Positions 28,429-38,700 of a stretch of DNA of 64,000 bases are shown in pieces (position 1 is the stretch's first letter; every line of letters begins with the position of its first letter). The stretch lies in assembly GCF_019645875.1 (NCBI RefSeq), contig NZ_CP081000.1:2914001-2978000 (forward strand), written 5' to 3'. The position numbers and the translations under genes were made by a program. The DNA is from Mycolicibacterium senegalense. GTDB lineage: Bacteria; Actinomycetota; Actinomycetes; Mycobacteriales; Mycobacteriaceae. Below the pieces are notes generated by a model. It was not told the DNA's origin. It worked only from the letters and a program-made list of their open reading frames with translations, and made no database searches.

Positions 28429-29874
28429 GTGACGTCAGATACAGCCACGGACGAACGCCATCTCTCCCGCCAGCTCGCCAACCGGCACATCCAGCTGATC
28501 GCCATCGGCGGCGCGATCGGAACGGGCCTGTTCATGGGGTCCGGCAAGACCATCTCGCTGGCCGGGCCTTCCGTGCTGTTCGTCTACATGATCATCGGCT
28601 TCATGCTCTTCTTCGTGATGCGGGCCATGGGCGAACTGCTCCTGTCCAACCTGCATTACAAGTCCTTCGCCGATTTCGCGGCCGACCTGCTCGGGCCATG
28701 GGCAGGCTTCTTCACCGGCTGGACCTACTGGTTCTGCTGGATCGTCACGGGTGTCGCCGACGTGGTGGTGATCGCCGGGTATGTCGCCTTCTGGTGGCCG
28801 GACCTTCCGCTGTGGATTCCGGCACTGGCCACGGTCGTAGTGCTGATCGGACTGAACCTGCCGACCGTGCGGGCCTTCGGTGAGACCGAGTTCTGGTTCG
28901 CCCTGATCAAGATCATCGCGATCGTGACGCTGATCGTCATCGGACTGGTGATGATCTTCACCAGTTTCACCGCGCCCACCGGCGCGCAGGCATCTTTCGC
29001 CAACCTGTGGAACGACGGCGGCTTCTTCCCCACCGGCCCAATGGGTTTCGTGGCCGGCTTCCAGATCGCCACCTTCGCGTTCGTGGGCATCGAACTGGTC
29101 GGGACCACCGCCGCCGAGGCCAAGGACCCCGAGCGCAACCTGCCCAAGGCGATCAACTCGATCCCCGTGCGCGTCATGCTCTTCTACGTCGCCGCGCTGA
29201 CCATCATCATCGCGGTCACCCCGTGGCGCGAGATCGATCCCGAACTCAGCCCCTTCGTGGCGATGTTCAGCCTCGCCGGCCTCGGAATCGCCGCCTCGGT
29301 CGTCAACTTCGTGGTGCTGACCTCGGCGACGTCATCGGCCAACTCCGGCATCTATTCCACCTCGCGGATGGTTTACGGCCTGGCCACCGAGGGCGACGCG
29401 CCGAGCCTGTTCGGCCGGCTCACGTCCCGGCGCGTACCCGCCAACGCGTTGTTCCTGTCCGGGGTCTTCCTGCTGTCGGGGGTCGTCATGGTCGCCGCAG
29501 GCGACTCGATCGTCGCGGCGTTCACCTTGGTCACCACGATCTCGTCGCTGTGCTTCATCTTCGTCTGGACGATCATCCTGGTGAGCTACCTGGTGTATCG
29601 GAAGCGCCGTCCGGAACTGCACGAGGCATCGAAGTTCAAGATGCCCGGCGGTGTCGTGATGTGCTACGTGGTGCTTGCGTTCTTCGCCTTCCTGCTGTGG
29701 GCGTTCACCCAGAAGGAAGACACCCTGCAGGCCGAGCTGGTCACCCCGGCATGGTTCCTGGTGCTCGGCATCGCCTGGTTGGTGCTGCGGCGTCGACCCG
29801 AGCATCTGGCTCGTGAAGCCGCCTTCGAGGCCGAGCTCCAGTCCGGCGATCGCGAGTCGAAGGATGCCGACTGA
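28429..29874 (+). CDS. cycA: Amino-acid permease, APC family, CycA-type
   Basis: A 481-residue inner-membrane importer with about 12 helices. The N-terminal HIQLIAIGGAIGTGLFMGSG is the APC signature of the amino-acid transporter group, with FVGIELVGTTAAEAKDPERNLPKA in the middle. Sequence style is close to CycA (Rv1704c), the D-serine/D-alanine/glycine proton symporter whose loss confers D-cycloserine resistance. Another AroP/AnsP-type specificity cannot be ruled out. GTG start. The TfoX-like gene follows after 2 bp. Confidence 0.85.
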   Translation: MTSDTATDERHLSRQLANRHIQLIAIGGAIGTGLFMGSGKTISLAGPSVLFVYMIIGFMLFFVMRAMGELLLSNLHYKSFADFAADLLGPWAGFFTGWTYWFCWIVTGVADVVVIAGYVAFWWPDLPLWIPALATVVVLIGLNLPTVRAFGETEFWFALIKIIAIVTLIVIGLVMIFTSFTAPTGAQASFANLWNDGGFFPTGPMGFVAGFQIATFAFVGIELVGTTAAEAKDPERNLPKAINSIPVRVMLFYVAALTIIIAVTPWREIDPELSPFVAMFSLAGLGIAASVVNFVVLTSATSSANSGIYSTSRMVYGLATEGDAPSLFGRLTSRRVPANALFLSGVFLLSGVVMVAAGDSIVAAFTLVTTISSLCFIFVWTIILVSYLVYRKRRPELHEASKFKMPGGVVMCYVVLAFFAFLLWAFTQKEDTLQAELVTPAWFLVLGIAWLVLRRRPEHLAREAAFEAELQSGDRESKDAD

Positions 29875-29876
29875 CC

Positions 29877-30209
29877 GTGGCCTTCGACCCGGACCTGGCC
29901 AACCGCATCCGTGAATTGACCGCCACCGAAAGCGGTCTGGACGAGAAGCGCATGTTCGGTGGGCTGGCGTTCCTGATCAACGGCAACATGGCGGTCGCGG
30001 CAACCCGAGATGGCGGCCTGATGGTGCGGGTGTCCCGGGGCGACAGCGACAAGCTGCTCGGGCGCGCCCACGCCGAGCCGATGGTGATGGGTGGCCGGGA
30101 GATGCGGGGATGGCTGCGGATCGCCGGCCCCGGCGTGAAGACCAACCGCCAGCTCCAGTCGTGGGTCGCCCGCGGAATCGAGTACGCCAAGAGCCTGCCG
30201 CCCAAGTAA
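29877..30209 (+). CDS. TfoX N-terminal domain protein
   Basis: A 110-residue single-domain protein of the TfoX/Sxy N-terminal family: EKRMFGGLAFLINGNMAVAA, then GLMVRVSRGD and MRGWLRIAG. Stand-alone versions occur widely outside naturally competent bacteria, and their function is unknown. GTG start only 2 bp after the permease stop, so translation is coupled. Confidence 0.85.
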   Translation: MAFDPDLANRIRELTATESGLDEKRMFGGLAFLINGNMAVAATRDGGLMVRVSRGDSDKLLGRAHAEPMVMGGREMRGWLRIAGPGVKTNRQLQSWVARGIEYAKSLPPK

Positions 30210-30237
30210 TTTCCGGGACGCCAACCAGAATCGCCAT

Positions 30238-30243
30238 TAACAT
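30238..30243 (+). promoter_or_regulatory. Candidate -10 element upstream of small membrane gene
   Basis: TAACAT fits TANNNT and lies about 35 bp before the ATG at 30278; -35 unclear. It would be the promoter of the MpaB-like cassette. Confidence 0.3.
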
Positions 30244-30277
30244 AGAGCCCGCCTGACAACGACGGGGGCGCACTTTC

Positions 30278-30502
30278 ATGTTGACCGCAGTACGCAAGAT
30301 TCTCGGCTTCCAGATGACCATCGCCGAGTGGATCGGGACCGCCATCCTGCTCGCAGTTCCCTACCTGCTGATCGGCCTGGTCTGGTCGCTCACCCACACC
30401 GGCCATCTGGCCGGCATGCATGGCGCCGACGCCGTGGTCTCCTTCCTGGGCTCCATCGTCTCCTGGCCAGTCCTGCTGTTCACCAACGTGTGCATGAGTT
30501 GA
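30278..30502 (+). CDS. Small membrane protein, paralogue A flanking the MpaB-like gene
   Basis: A 74-residue protein with two likely membrane helices (WIGTAILLAVPYLLIGLVW and VVSFLGSIVSWPVLLF). The first half is similar to the 83-residue protein encoded downstream of the MpaB-like gene: VRKILGFQ against VRRVLSYK, then VPYLLIGLVW against LPYLVIGLVW, with WPVLL repeated near the end. It is 14 bp ahead of the MpaB-like gene. I do not recognise the family. Confidence 0.75.
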   Translation: MLTAVRKILGFQMTIAEWIGTAILLAVPYLLIGLVWSLTHTGHLAGMHGADAVVSFLGSIVSWPVLLFTNVCMS

Positions 30503-30516
30503 CCGAGGGCCGACGC

Positions 30517-31383
30517 ATGACTTCCACTCCCGCCAACCGGATCTCGGTCAACCGGCGCACCTCACGGTGGTCCGACGAGGACGTCACCATCGCCGATGCG
30601 ATGGACCTGTGGGGGTTCGCCGCGGGCGCCGCCAACGTGATCATGCAGCTGTCCTCACCGGGCGTGGGTTACGGAGTTGTCGAGAGCACCGTCGATTCCG
30701 GCAACCTGCTCAAGCACCCATGGAAACGAGCCCGCACCACCCTGAGCTATCTGGCAGTGGCAATCCTCGGTAACCCCGAAGACCGGGCGGCCTTCCGCGA
30801 CGCCGTCGACACCGCGCACCGCCACGTCCGGTCCGGACCCGCAAGCCCCGTGCAGTACAACGCCTTCGACCGCGAACTGCAGCTGTGGGTCGCAGCCTGT
30901 CTGTTCGTCGGGCTGGAGGACGTCTACCAGCTGTTGCGGGGCGAGATGACCGACACCGCGGCAGAGCAGTTCTACCAATCCGCCGCGACATTGGGCACCA
31001 CGCTGCAAGTCAGCCCCGACCAGTGGCCCGCGTCGCGGACGGAGTTCGACACCTATTGGGACAGCGCGTGTGCCCGAGTGGAGATGGACGACGTCGTCAG
31101 AAAGTATCTGCACGATCTGGTGGACCTGCGGATGATCAACCCACTGCTGCGCATACCGTTTCGGCCGCTGCTGAAATTCCTCACGACAGGTTTCCTTGCC
31201 CCGGTGTTCCGCGACGCCGTCGGCTTCGGCTGGGGCCCCGGTCGCCAGCGCCTGTTCGAATGGCTGTTCCTGGTGGTGGCGTTCGGCAACCGCTTTCTGC
31301 CGGTGTTCATCCGCCAAGGCGGCAGTTACCTGCTGCTCGCCGACGTGCGCCGGCGGGTGGCCGCCGACAAGGCGCTGATCTGA
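30517..31383 (+). CDS. Oxygenase MpaB family protein (DUF2236)
   Basis: A 288-residue helical protein of the MpaB/rubber-oxygenase (DUF2236) family. Family members include heme-dependent oxygenases such as latex-clearing protein Lcp. Conserved blocks seen are MDLWGFAAGAANVIMQLSSPGVGYGVVES and HPWKRARTTLSYL, then FDRELQLWVAACLFVG. ATG at 30517; the open frame extends upstream but overlaps paralogue A. Its last base is the first of the next start codon (TGATG). Actual substrate and heme content are unknown. Confidence 0.82.
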   Translation: MTSTPANRISVNRRTSRWSDEDVTIADAMDLWGFAAGAANVIMQLSSPGVGYGVVESTVDSGNLLKHPWKRARTTLSYLAVAILGNPEDRAAFRDAVDTAHRHVRSGPASPVQYNAFDRELQLWVAACLFVGLEDVYQLLRGEMTDTAAEQFYQSAATLGTTLQVSPDQWPASRTEFDTYWDSACARVEMDDVVRKYLHDLVDLRMINPLLRIPFRPLLKFLTTGFLAPVFRDAVGFGWGPGRQRLFEWLFLVVAFGNRFLPVFIRQGGSYLLLADVRRRVAADKALI

Positions 31384-31634
31384 TGGACCGGGTCCGCCGC
31401 GTCTTGAGCTACAAGCTCAGCGTGGAGCAACTGCTCGAGACCCTGATGTGGTTGTCCCTGCCGTACCTGGTGATCGGCCTGGTCTGGACGTTCTTCCACC
31501 CCGAACAGGTGCAGCTCATCGAGTCGAGCTTGCTGACCAAATTCCCGGCCGGCGCCGATCTGGTGGCCTTCGGTCAGGTGACGCTGCTGTGGCCGGTGCT
31601 GCTACTGGGTGCCGACGTGTGCGTCACGATGTGA
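31383..31634 (+). CDS. Small membrane protein, paralogue B flanking the MpaB-like gene
   Basis: An 83-residue protein with two predicted membrane helices (LMWLSLPYLVIGLVWTFF and LVAFGQVTLLWPVLLLG), related to the 74-residue paralogue A. Start ATG overlaps the stop of the oxygenase gene by one base, so the three genes form one unit. The 3' end overlaps the convergent DUF998-like gene by 33 bp. Possibly membrane partners of the oxygenase (inference). Confidence 0.75.
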   Translation: MDRVRRVLSYKLSVEQLLETLMWLSLPYLVIGLVWTFFHPEQVQLIESSLLTKFPAGADLVAFGQVTLLWPVLLLGADVCVTM

Positions 31635-32300
31635 ACGCAACAGCCGCACCGCCACCGCCGCGATGAACACCCACAGCACCCCGCCGCTGACCCACGTCGG
31701 TAGATAGTTGAACGCCTCGGTCGGCGCACCGGCGTTGAGGCCCATGTACGCCCCCACCGACAACACCCCGATGCCGACCACCGCCGACATGACCATCCAA
31801 ACCCGGTCGCCGGTCTGCGCGAAAAACCTTGCCAACGCCAAACATCCACAGGTGACAGCCAGGAAACCGAGGCCACCGGCCGCGCCGTGAATCTTGGCCG
31901 GGGTGCTCAACCCGTCAGCCCCCGGATAGCCCTGCGCCGCGCCCGGCGGGAATCCGAAGCCAGGATCGGTCGGGTTGAGCCCGACCACCACACCGGCCAG
32001 CAACCCGTAGAGCATCACACACACCGCCGCCACCCGGCCGGACAGCACGCCCGAGGTCGCACGCCAGATCCCCACCCCGAAAGCCATCAGCAGCAATCCG
32101 CACGCGATGAAGTTCGCGGTTTGAACCCAACCGCAATCACCAAGAGCCAAAAGGGAATTGGCATGTCGCGCCGGGTCGAAGCCGGGACGGGTGAAGGCCA
32201 GGGCCAGCGATACCGTGGTGATCACCGACCCGGCGGCCACCCCGGCGCCGAGCAAAACCGCGGTGAGCCGGCCATCGGCGCGGCGCGAATCAGGTGTCAC
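31602..32300 (-). CDS. DUF998-like integral membrane protein
   Basis: A 232-residue protein with about six hydrophobic segments, starting with AVLLGAGVAAGSVITTVSLAL and ending in WVSGGVLWVFIAAVAVRLL. The pattern, including GDCGWVQTANFIACG and the loop FPPGAAQGYPG, matches the DUF998 family of actinobacterial membrane proteins. Function unknown. Divergent from the lipoprotein gene with a 55 bp gap. Confidence 0.78.
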   Translation of the reverse strand: MTPDSRRADGRLTAVLLGAGVAAGSVITTVSLALAFTRPGFDPARHANSLLALGDCGWVQTANFIACGLLLMAFGVGIWRATSGVLSGRVAAVCVMLYGLLAGVVVGLNPTDPGFGFPPGAAQGYPGADGLSTPAKIHGAAGGLGFLAVTCGCLALARFFAQTGDRVWMVMSAVVGIGVLSVGAYMGLNAGAPTEAFNYLPTWVSGGVLWVFIAAVAVRLLRSHRDAHVGTQ

Positions 32301-32355
32301 GGAAACTCGACGCTACCGTCCGAACCGGCCGGTCGATTGACTAGGGTCTTGCGTC

Positions 32356-32937
32356 GTGAAGGCTTGCCTCGTTCGCAGTGCAATCTTGGGAGCCGCCGTC
32401 TCGGCACTGGCCGGATGCGCGTCGGGAACCGTCGTCAACACCGACGATGCCGCGCCGCCACCGCCGGCGAGCACCACCACGGCGCCCCCGGTGTTCAGCA
32501 CCGCGCACCTGGTAAACGCCGCCGACTACCTTCTCGAGGTCAACGGCCGCAAGGCCTACTACTTCAGCACTCCGAGCGGGCGCTGGCAGTGCGCCATCCT
32601 GCCCCGCGACCGCGCCGGCTGCCAAGCCGCGGGCGGCTCCTCGTCGATGGCCGTGTCCGGAGCACCCGAGGAGGTGCCCGACCCCGCCGGCGGTACGGCA
32701 GCACCGAATGCCCTTGTGCTGGACCGCGACAACGACGCCCAATTCGTCAACCTGGCACAGCCCGATTTCGCGCAGCCGGCCGCCGTCGTACTGCCGTTCG
32801 GGAAGGCACTGGCAGTAGCCGGTTTCCGCTGCAACGTCCAGGAACAATCCGGGGTGTCCTGTGTCCGGGAACTGACCGGCCGAGGTTTCACCTTCTCCGC
32901 CGAGGGCTACACCCTGCAGTACACGGACGTCCCCTAG
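32356..32937 (+). CDS. Lipoprotein of unknown function
   Basis: A 193-residue exported protein. The signal peptide ends in the lipobox L-A-G-C with the lipidated cysteine at residue 21, followed by a Pro/Thr-rich linker (residues about 30-48) and a folded domain with paired cysteines (RWQCAILPRDRAGC and FRCNVQEQSGVSCV), probably two disulfides. Typical of mycobacterial surface lipoproteins. GTG start. It is 9 bp upstream of the DUF72 gene. Confidence 0.82.
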   Translation: MKACLVRSAILGAAVSALAGCASGTVVNTDDAAPPPPASTTTAPPVFSTAHLVNAADYLLEVNGRKAYYFSTPSGRWQCAILPRDRAGCQAAGGSSSMAVSGAPEEVPDPAGGTAAPNALVLDRDNDAQFVNLAQPDFAQPAAVVLPFGKALAVAGFRCNVQEQSGVSCVRELTGRGFTFSAEGYTLQYTDVP

Positions 32938-32946
32938 CGATGGAAC

Positions 32947-33675
32947 ATGATCAGGATCGGCACCTCGGGTTGGTCATACGACCACTGGACCGATGTGCTG
33001 TATCCCCGCGGCACACCGGCGAAATCCCGGCTGGCCCACTACGTCGACGAATTCGACACCGTCGAACTCAACGGCAGCTTCTACCGCTGGCCGGCTGACA
33101 CCACGTTCACCGGATGGCGCGACCAGATGCCCGACGGATTCACCATGTCGGTCAAGGCGCACCGTGGATTGACCCACTACCGGCGGCTGCGCTCACCCGA
33201 GTCCTGGACACCACGTTTCGCGGACTACTGGAAGCTGCTCGGTCCGCACAACGAGGCACTGCTGGTCCAGCTGCACCCCGCCCTCGAACGCGATGACGAG
33301 CTGCTCGACGCGTTCCTTTCCCAACTCCCCCGCCCCATCCAGATCGCGATGGAGCTACGCCACCCGTCGTGGGATGCGCCCGCTGTATACGGTCTGCTGG
33401 AACGGCACGGTGCCGCCTACGTGGTGATGAGCGGTCCTGGTTTGACCTGCCGGCCGGTGGCTACCAGCGATCTGGTCTACCTGCGCATGCACGGCCCCGG
33501 CGACCACGGCATCTACGCGGGCCGTTACTCCGACGACGAGCTGTGCCGGTGGGCCGAACAGATCCGCGACTGGGACCAGCACGAGCACCGGGTCGTCGTC
33601 TACTTCAACAACGATCTCGGTGGTCACGCGGTACGCAACGCCCGAAAACTGAAGCAGTTGCTGTCGGGCGAGTAG
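32947..33675 (+). CDS. DUF72 (YecE-like) family protein
   Basis: A 242-residue TIM-barrel protein. IRIGTSGWSYDHWTDVLYP at the N-terminus, DTVELNGSFYRWP and the final VVVYFNNDLGGHAVRNA are the conserved strands of the DUF72 family, which resembles xylose-isomerase-like barrels and has no established reaction. It is 11 bp ahead of the flavoprotein reductase and probably co-transcribed. Confidence 0.88.
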   Translation: MIRIGTSGWSYDHWTDVLYPRGTPAKSRLAHYVDEFDTVELNGSFYRWPADTTFTGWRDQMPDGFTMSVKAHRGLTHYRRLRSPESWTPRFADYWKLLGPHNEALLVQLHPALERDDELLDAFLSQLPRPIQIAMELRHPSWDAPAVYGLLERHGAAYVVMSGPGLTCRPVATSDLVYLRMHGPGDHGIYAGRYSDDELCRWAEQIRDWDQHEHRVVVYFNNDLGGHAVRNARKLKQLLSGE

Positions 33676-33686
33676 GCTGAGTTGGC

Positions 33687-34913
33687 ATGACCACGTCGTC
33701 CACATTCGCGATCGTCGGCGGTGGACTGGCCGGCGCCAAAGCTGCTGAAGCTTTGCGGGACAACGACTTTGACGGCCATGTCGTGTTGTTCGCCGCCGAA
33801 GACAAGCTCCCCTACGAGCGTCCGCCGCTGTCCAAGGAATACCTGGCCGGCAAGAAGAAGCTCGATGACTTCACCGTCGATCCCGCGGCCTGGTACCGCG
33901 ACCACAACGTCGACCTGCGGCTGGGCACCGAAGTCAGCGCCCTCGACCCCGCCGGCCACACGCTCGCACTGCCCGACGGCACCACTGTCGGCTACGACAA
34001 ACTGCTACTGGCCACCGGGTCCGCCTCACGCCGGCCACCGATCCCCGGGTCGGACGCGGCAGGAGTGCACTATCTGCGCACGATCGACGACGCCGCTGCC
34101 TTGAGTGAGGCACTGGCCCCCGGGGCGACGCTGGCCATCGTCGGCGCCGGCTGGATCGGGCTGGAGGTCGCCGCCGGCGCCCGAAGCCGCGACGTGAACG
34201 TCACCGTCGTCGAAGCCGCCCACCTGCCGCTGCTGGCCGCCCTGGGCACCGAAGTCGGTGAGGTGTTCGCACAGCTACACCGAGCGCACGGCGTGGATCT
34301 ACGGCTGGACCAGTCGGTACAGGAGGTGACCACCGCCGACGGCACCGCCACCGGGCTACGCCTCGGCGACGGCTCCACCGTCGCCGCCGATGCGGTGCTG
34401 ATCGCCGTCGGAGCCGCACCGAACATCGGACTGGCCGAACAGGCCGGACTGGCCATGGCAGACGGCGGCGTGCTCGTCGACGCATCACTGCGCACCAGTG
34501 ACCCCGACATCTATGCCGTCGGCGACATCGCCGCGGCCCAGCATCCTTTCTTCGGGGTGCGGATCCGCACCGAGCACTGGGCCAACGCGCTCAAACAGCC
34601 CGCAGTGGCAGTGGCAGGCATGCTGGGCAAAAGTGCGGAGTACGACGAGCTGCCCTATTTCTTCACCGATCAGTACGACCTCGGTATGGAATACGTCGGA
34701 CACGCACCCGAATATCAGCGGGTGGTGTTCCGCGGCGACGTTGCTGGACGCGAGTTCGTCGCATTCTGGCTCGACGGCGCGAACCGGGTTCTGGCAGGGA
34801 TGAACGTCAACGTGTGGGATGTCCTTGACGACGTCAAGGCGCTGATCCGCTCGGCCGCCCCGGTCGATCCGGACCGCATCGCCGACCCCGCCCAGCCCCT
34901 GCCGATCGGGTAG
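33687..34913 (+). CDS. FAD-dependent ferredoxin/rubredoxin reductase-like protein (Rv1869c-like)
   Basis: A 408-residue flavoprotein with two dinucleotide-binding folds: FAD site IVGGGLAGAKAAEALR at the N-terminus, NAD site IVGAGWIGLEVAAGA about residues 150-165, and the FAD ribityl motif IYAVGDIAAA about 272-281. The C-terminal domain (EHWANALKQ) fits putidaredoxin-reductase-type enzymes that pass NADH electrons to a small ferredoxin for P450s. No ferredoxin gene is adjacent, though Bfd is in the window. It matches Rv1869c by position near Rv1867. Confidence 0.88.
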   Translation: MTTSSTFAIVGGGLAGAKAAEALRDNDFDGHVVLFAAEDKLPYERPPLSKEYLAGKKKLDDFTVDPAAWYRDHNVDLRLGTEVSALDPAGHTLALPDGTTVGYDKLLLATGSASRRPPIPGSDAAGVHYLRTIDDAAALSEALAPGATLAIVGAGWIGLEVAAGARSRDVNVTVVEAAHLPLLAALGTEVGEVFAQLHRAHGVDLRLDQSVQEVTTADGTATGLRLGDGSTVAADAVLIAVGAAPNIGLAEQAGLAMADGGVLVDASLRTSDPDIYAVGDIAAAQHPFFGVRIRTEHWANALKQPAVAVAGMLGKSAEYDELPYFFTDQYDLGMEYVGHAPEYQRVVFRGDVAGREFVAFWLDGANRVLAGMNVNVWDVLDDVKALIRSAAPVDPDRIADPAQPLPIG

Positions 34914-35064
34914 CTGCGGGCCCCGTGCCTGACGTGCGGGCGAAAACCGTGCAGCGCAACAACATTCTCGCGGGGTCGGGGGTACACGCTAACGTGCATG
35001 AGACACGTGCCGGTATCGCCCCGCCCGCGTGCCACGACCACGACGGCAGGAAGGTGAGCATCCG

Positions 35065-35721
35065 GTGAATGTCGCGCCCGACGAGCTGACCGGCACAGAA
35101 CAGGCAGTGCTGCTGGTACTCATGGCCGAGTCCCGCCCGGTGCCCAACCCTGAGCTGGAGCGGCTCGGGCCCAAGCTCGACAAGCCGAAACGCGACCGGC
35201 TCAACCGGCTGGGCCTGATCGAATCCAGCGGCACCCGGCCCGTGGTCCACGAGTTGACCGACGCGGGCTGGGCACTGTGCCGGTCCCTGTTGAGCGCCGG
35301 AGCACCGCCCCGGTCCACCGGGCAGGGCAAGGCGCTCTACACCCTGCTGGCAGCGCTGCACCGCTACTTCGAGAAAGCCGAGCTGGTACCCGCCGACGTG
35401 TTCCTGCCCGCCGAACAGCCCGCTGACGTGACCGCTGAGGCGCCAGCAGCGGCGACCGGGGCCGATCCTGAACTCCAGTTGCGCACCGCCTACGCCGGGC
35501 TGGCCGCCCGGCCCGGAGGCTGGGTGAGCCTGCTGCGGCTGCGCCATGCCCTACCCGGCCTGCCCCGACCCACCGTCGACGCCGCGCTGATCAGCCTCTA
35601 TCAGCAGCCCGGCGTCAGCCTGATCCCCGAGGAGAACCAGAAGGTGCTGACCCCCGCCGACCGCGAAGCCGCGGTGGAGATAGGTAACCAGGACAAGCAC
35701 CTGATCGCGATCGAGTCCTGA
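35065..35721 (+). CDS. Tandem winged-helix protein, partner of the double ATPase
   Basis: A 218-residue soluble protein. The N-terminal 75 residues read as a winged helix (ELTGTEQAVLLVLMAES, then LDKPKRDRLNRLGLIESS and VVHELTDAGWALC). The C-terminal 80 residues form a second one (GGWVSLLRLRHALPGLP, then RPTVDAALISLYQQPGVSL and a GNQDKHLIAIE tail), joined by an Ala-rich linker. The GTG at 35065 has an AAGGTGAG ribosome site; the frame is open from 35029. Its stop overlaps the ATG of the large ATPase, so the proteins are probably made in fixed ratio and interact. I do not recognise a named family. Confidence 0.8.
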   Translation: MNVAPDELTGTEQAVLLVLMAESRPVPNPELERLGPKLDKPKRDRLNRLGLIESSGTRPVVHELTDAGWALCRSLLSAGAPPRSTGQGKALYTLLAALHRYFEKAELVPADVFLPAEQPADVTAEAPAAATGADPELQLRTAYAGLAARPGGWVSLLRLRHALPGLPRPTVDAALISLYQQPGVSLIPEENQKVLTPADREAAVEIGNQDKHLIAIES

Positions 35722-38700
35722 TGGAGTTAGCGCACCGCGAAGCGCTCAGCGCGCTTCGTCTGACCTGGGCGCCCACTGCCGACGATCTCTGGCATTCGCA
35801 GGGCGCACTGCACGTGCGCGGCCTTCACGACCGGCCGATGGCCGATGTCATGGCCGCCTTCGGCGACGCCGTACGGGAAACCGACTCCAGCCCACTGGGC
35901 GTGGTGGTTCGCGGCCCGGCGGGCTCCGGCAAGACCCACCTGCTCGGTCAGGTGCGCGAACAGGTGCAGACCAGCGGCGGTTTCTTCTTCCTGGTGGAAC
36001 TGCTCGATGCGGCAGGCTTCTGGCAGTCCGCCCGCGCGGGCATCCTGGAAAGCCTGGGCCGGCCGGGCAGCGAGCGCGAAACCCAACTGAAAGACCTGTT
36101 GTGGGAGCTGTCCTCGGTGGCCCATATCTCTCGGGCCAACCGCCGGGCCGTGATCGGCGACGACGATCTGACCCCCGAGATCCTCACCGACTTCGTCAAC
36201 TCACTGCACAAGGTGCACCGCCACACCGTCAAACGCGCCCACCACACCTTGCGTGCCCTGGTCCTGCTCGGTGCCGGCGACCTCGAGCTGCAGGACATCG
36301 GCGAGGCCTTCCTGACCGGCAACGGTGAGAAAGAAGCCTGGGGCCTGCCCGCGCCGGTACTCACTCCGCAGGAATCGGTGCGCGACATCTCGCGGTTGAT
36401 CGCGCTGGCCGGCCCGTCCGTTCTGGCCCTCGACCAGATCGACACCTTGCTGGCCCAGTCCGTCGACCGCACCGACAGTGCCGGCGCCGAACCGGGCGCC
36501 GATGGAGCTGCCCGCCCCGCAGGCAACAACGACCTCGAGCACATCGCGCACGGGCTGATGTCCATCCGCCAGACCATGCGCCGCACCGTCGGCGTGGTGG
36601 CCTGTCTGCCCGCGGCCTGGGAAGCCATCCAGGACCGCGCCACCGCCACGGTGCAGGACCGCTTCCGGACCACCGCGCTGCTGCAGGGCCTACCGACGCC
36701 GGAGGTCGGGCGCGCCATCCTGGAACGGCGGTTCACCGCCAGCTACTCGGCGATCGGGTTCGCCGCGCCGTATCCGAGTTGGCCCATCCTGCCCTCGGCG
36801 TTCGACGAGGCCACCCAGTACACGCCCCGCCAGTTGCTCAAACGCGCCGACACCCATGTGCGCCGCTGCCTGGAACGCGACACTGTCGAAGAGCTCGCCA
36901 GTCTCACCGCCGAGCAGACGGGTACGCACGAAACCTCCGCGGGAGGTGCGGCACCCGGAGACACCGGCGAACTGGACCGCCGCTTCGCCGAATACCGGCA
37001 CCGCGCGGTGACCGTGGCCGCGCTGGATCCCGACGGCGAGGACACCACGATGCCCGGCCTGCTGTCGGCCGCTCTGGACGCATGGATCACCGAGCTGGGC
37101 GAAGCCGGGCAGGCGTTCCGGCCCGATCCGCTGCCCGGCCAGCGGGTGGTGCTGCACGGACGGCTGCGCCAGACCCTCGACGCCGCGATCGACGACGAAC
37201 GGCACTGGGCATTTCGCGCGATCTCCTCCGGCAACGCCGTCGCGGTGCAGAACAGGATTCGCAAAGCCTGGGAAGCCACAGGCTTCAACCCGGACCGGCG
37301 CCGGTTGTTCCTGCTGCGGAACACCGCGTGGCCCAAGGGCGCCAAGACCGCGGTGATCATCGCCGAGTTCGAGGCGGCCGGCGGCCGGGTGCTGCCGATG
37401 AGTGAAGACGACGTGCGGACCATGACAGCGCTGCGCGATCTGATCGACGACAACCACCCCGACCTGCCCGAGTGGCTACGCCGGCGCCGCCCCGCCCACG
37501 GGATCGGCTGGCTGCGCGCCGCCCTCGGAGAAATCGCGGGCGATCCACCGCCGCCGGCCCAGATCGACGTGGACGCCGAGCTCGCCACCGGGCCGATCCG
37601 AACCCAGCCGGCCGCACCGGTGATCGAGCACTCGCCCACCGCGGTCACCCTGGGCCTCGACAGCGCGGGCGGGAGGCCGGTGTCGGTAGACCTGGCCGCG
37701 CTGCGCAAACACACCGCGATCTTCGCCGGCTCCGGATCGGGCAAGACCGTGCTGATCCGGCGACTGGTCGAGGAGTGCGCGCTGCGCGGCGTGTCCTCGA
37801 TCGTGCTGGACCCCAACAACGATCTGTCCCGGTTGGGTGAACGCTGGCCCGACACTCCGCCGGGCTGGAACCCGGCCGACGATGAACGCGCCGACGCATA
37901 TTTCGAGAACACCGAGGTCGTGGTGTGGACCCCGCGTCGGTCCACCGGCCGCCCGCTGTCCTTTCAGCCGCTGCCCGACTTCGCCAGTGTCCTCGACGAC
38001 GACGACGAGTTCTCCGATGCCGTCGAATCCGCTGTCGCCGCGCTCGAGCCGCGCGCGTTGATCGCCGGCAACACCGCCAAGGCCGAGCGGTCCCGCGCGG
38101 TGCTGCGGGAGGCGCTGCGGTTCTACGGCGCCGGCCCGTCGGTGACCCTCGGCGGGTTCATCGATCTGCTCAGTAATCTGCCCGTCGAGGTGAGCGCGCT
38201 GGGCGGGGCCCACAAACTGGCCGCCGAGCTGGCCCAGAATCTGCGGGCCGCTACCGTCAACGACCCACTGTTCGGCGGCACGGGGACGGCCGCCGACCCG
38301 GGGATGCTGCTTACTCCGTCGCCGGGTTACCGGGCCCGGGTATCGGTGATCAGCATGGTCGGGCTGACCAACGACCAGCAGCGCGAGGGGTTCGTCAACC
38401 AGTTGCAGATGGCGCTGTTCGCCTGGATCAAGCGCAACCCGGCCGGGGACCGGCCGCTGGGCGGGCTGCTGGTGATGGACGAGGCGCAGAACTTCGCACC
38501 GTCCAGCCACACGACCGCCTCCACCCACAGCACGCTGGCGCTGTCGTCGCAGGCTCGAAAGTACGGGCTGGGGCTGGTTTTCGCCACACAGTCGCCGCGC
38601 GGGCTGCACAACCACATCCCCGGCAACGCCACCACGCAGTTCTACGGCCTGCTGAACTCCCCCGCCCAGATCGCGGTGGCCCGGGAAATGGCCAGGGTCA

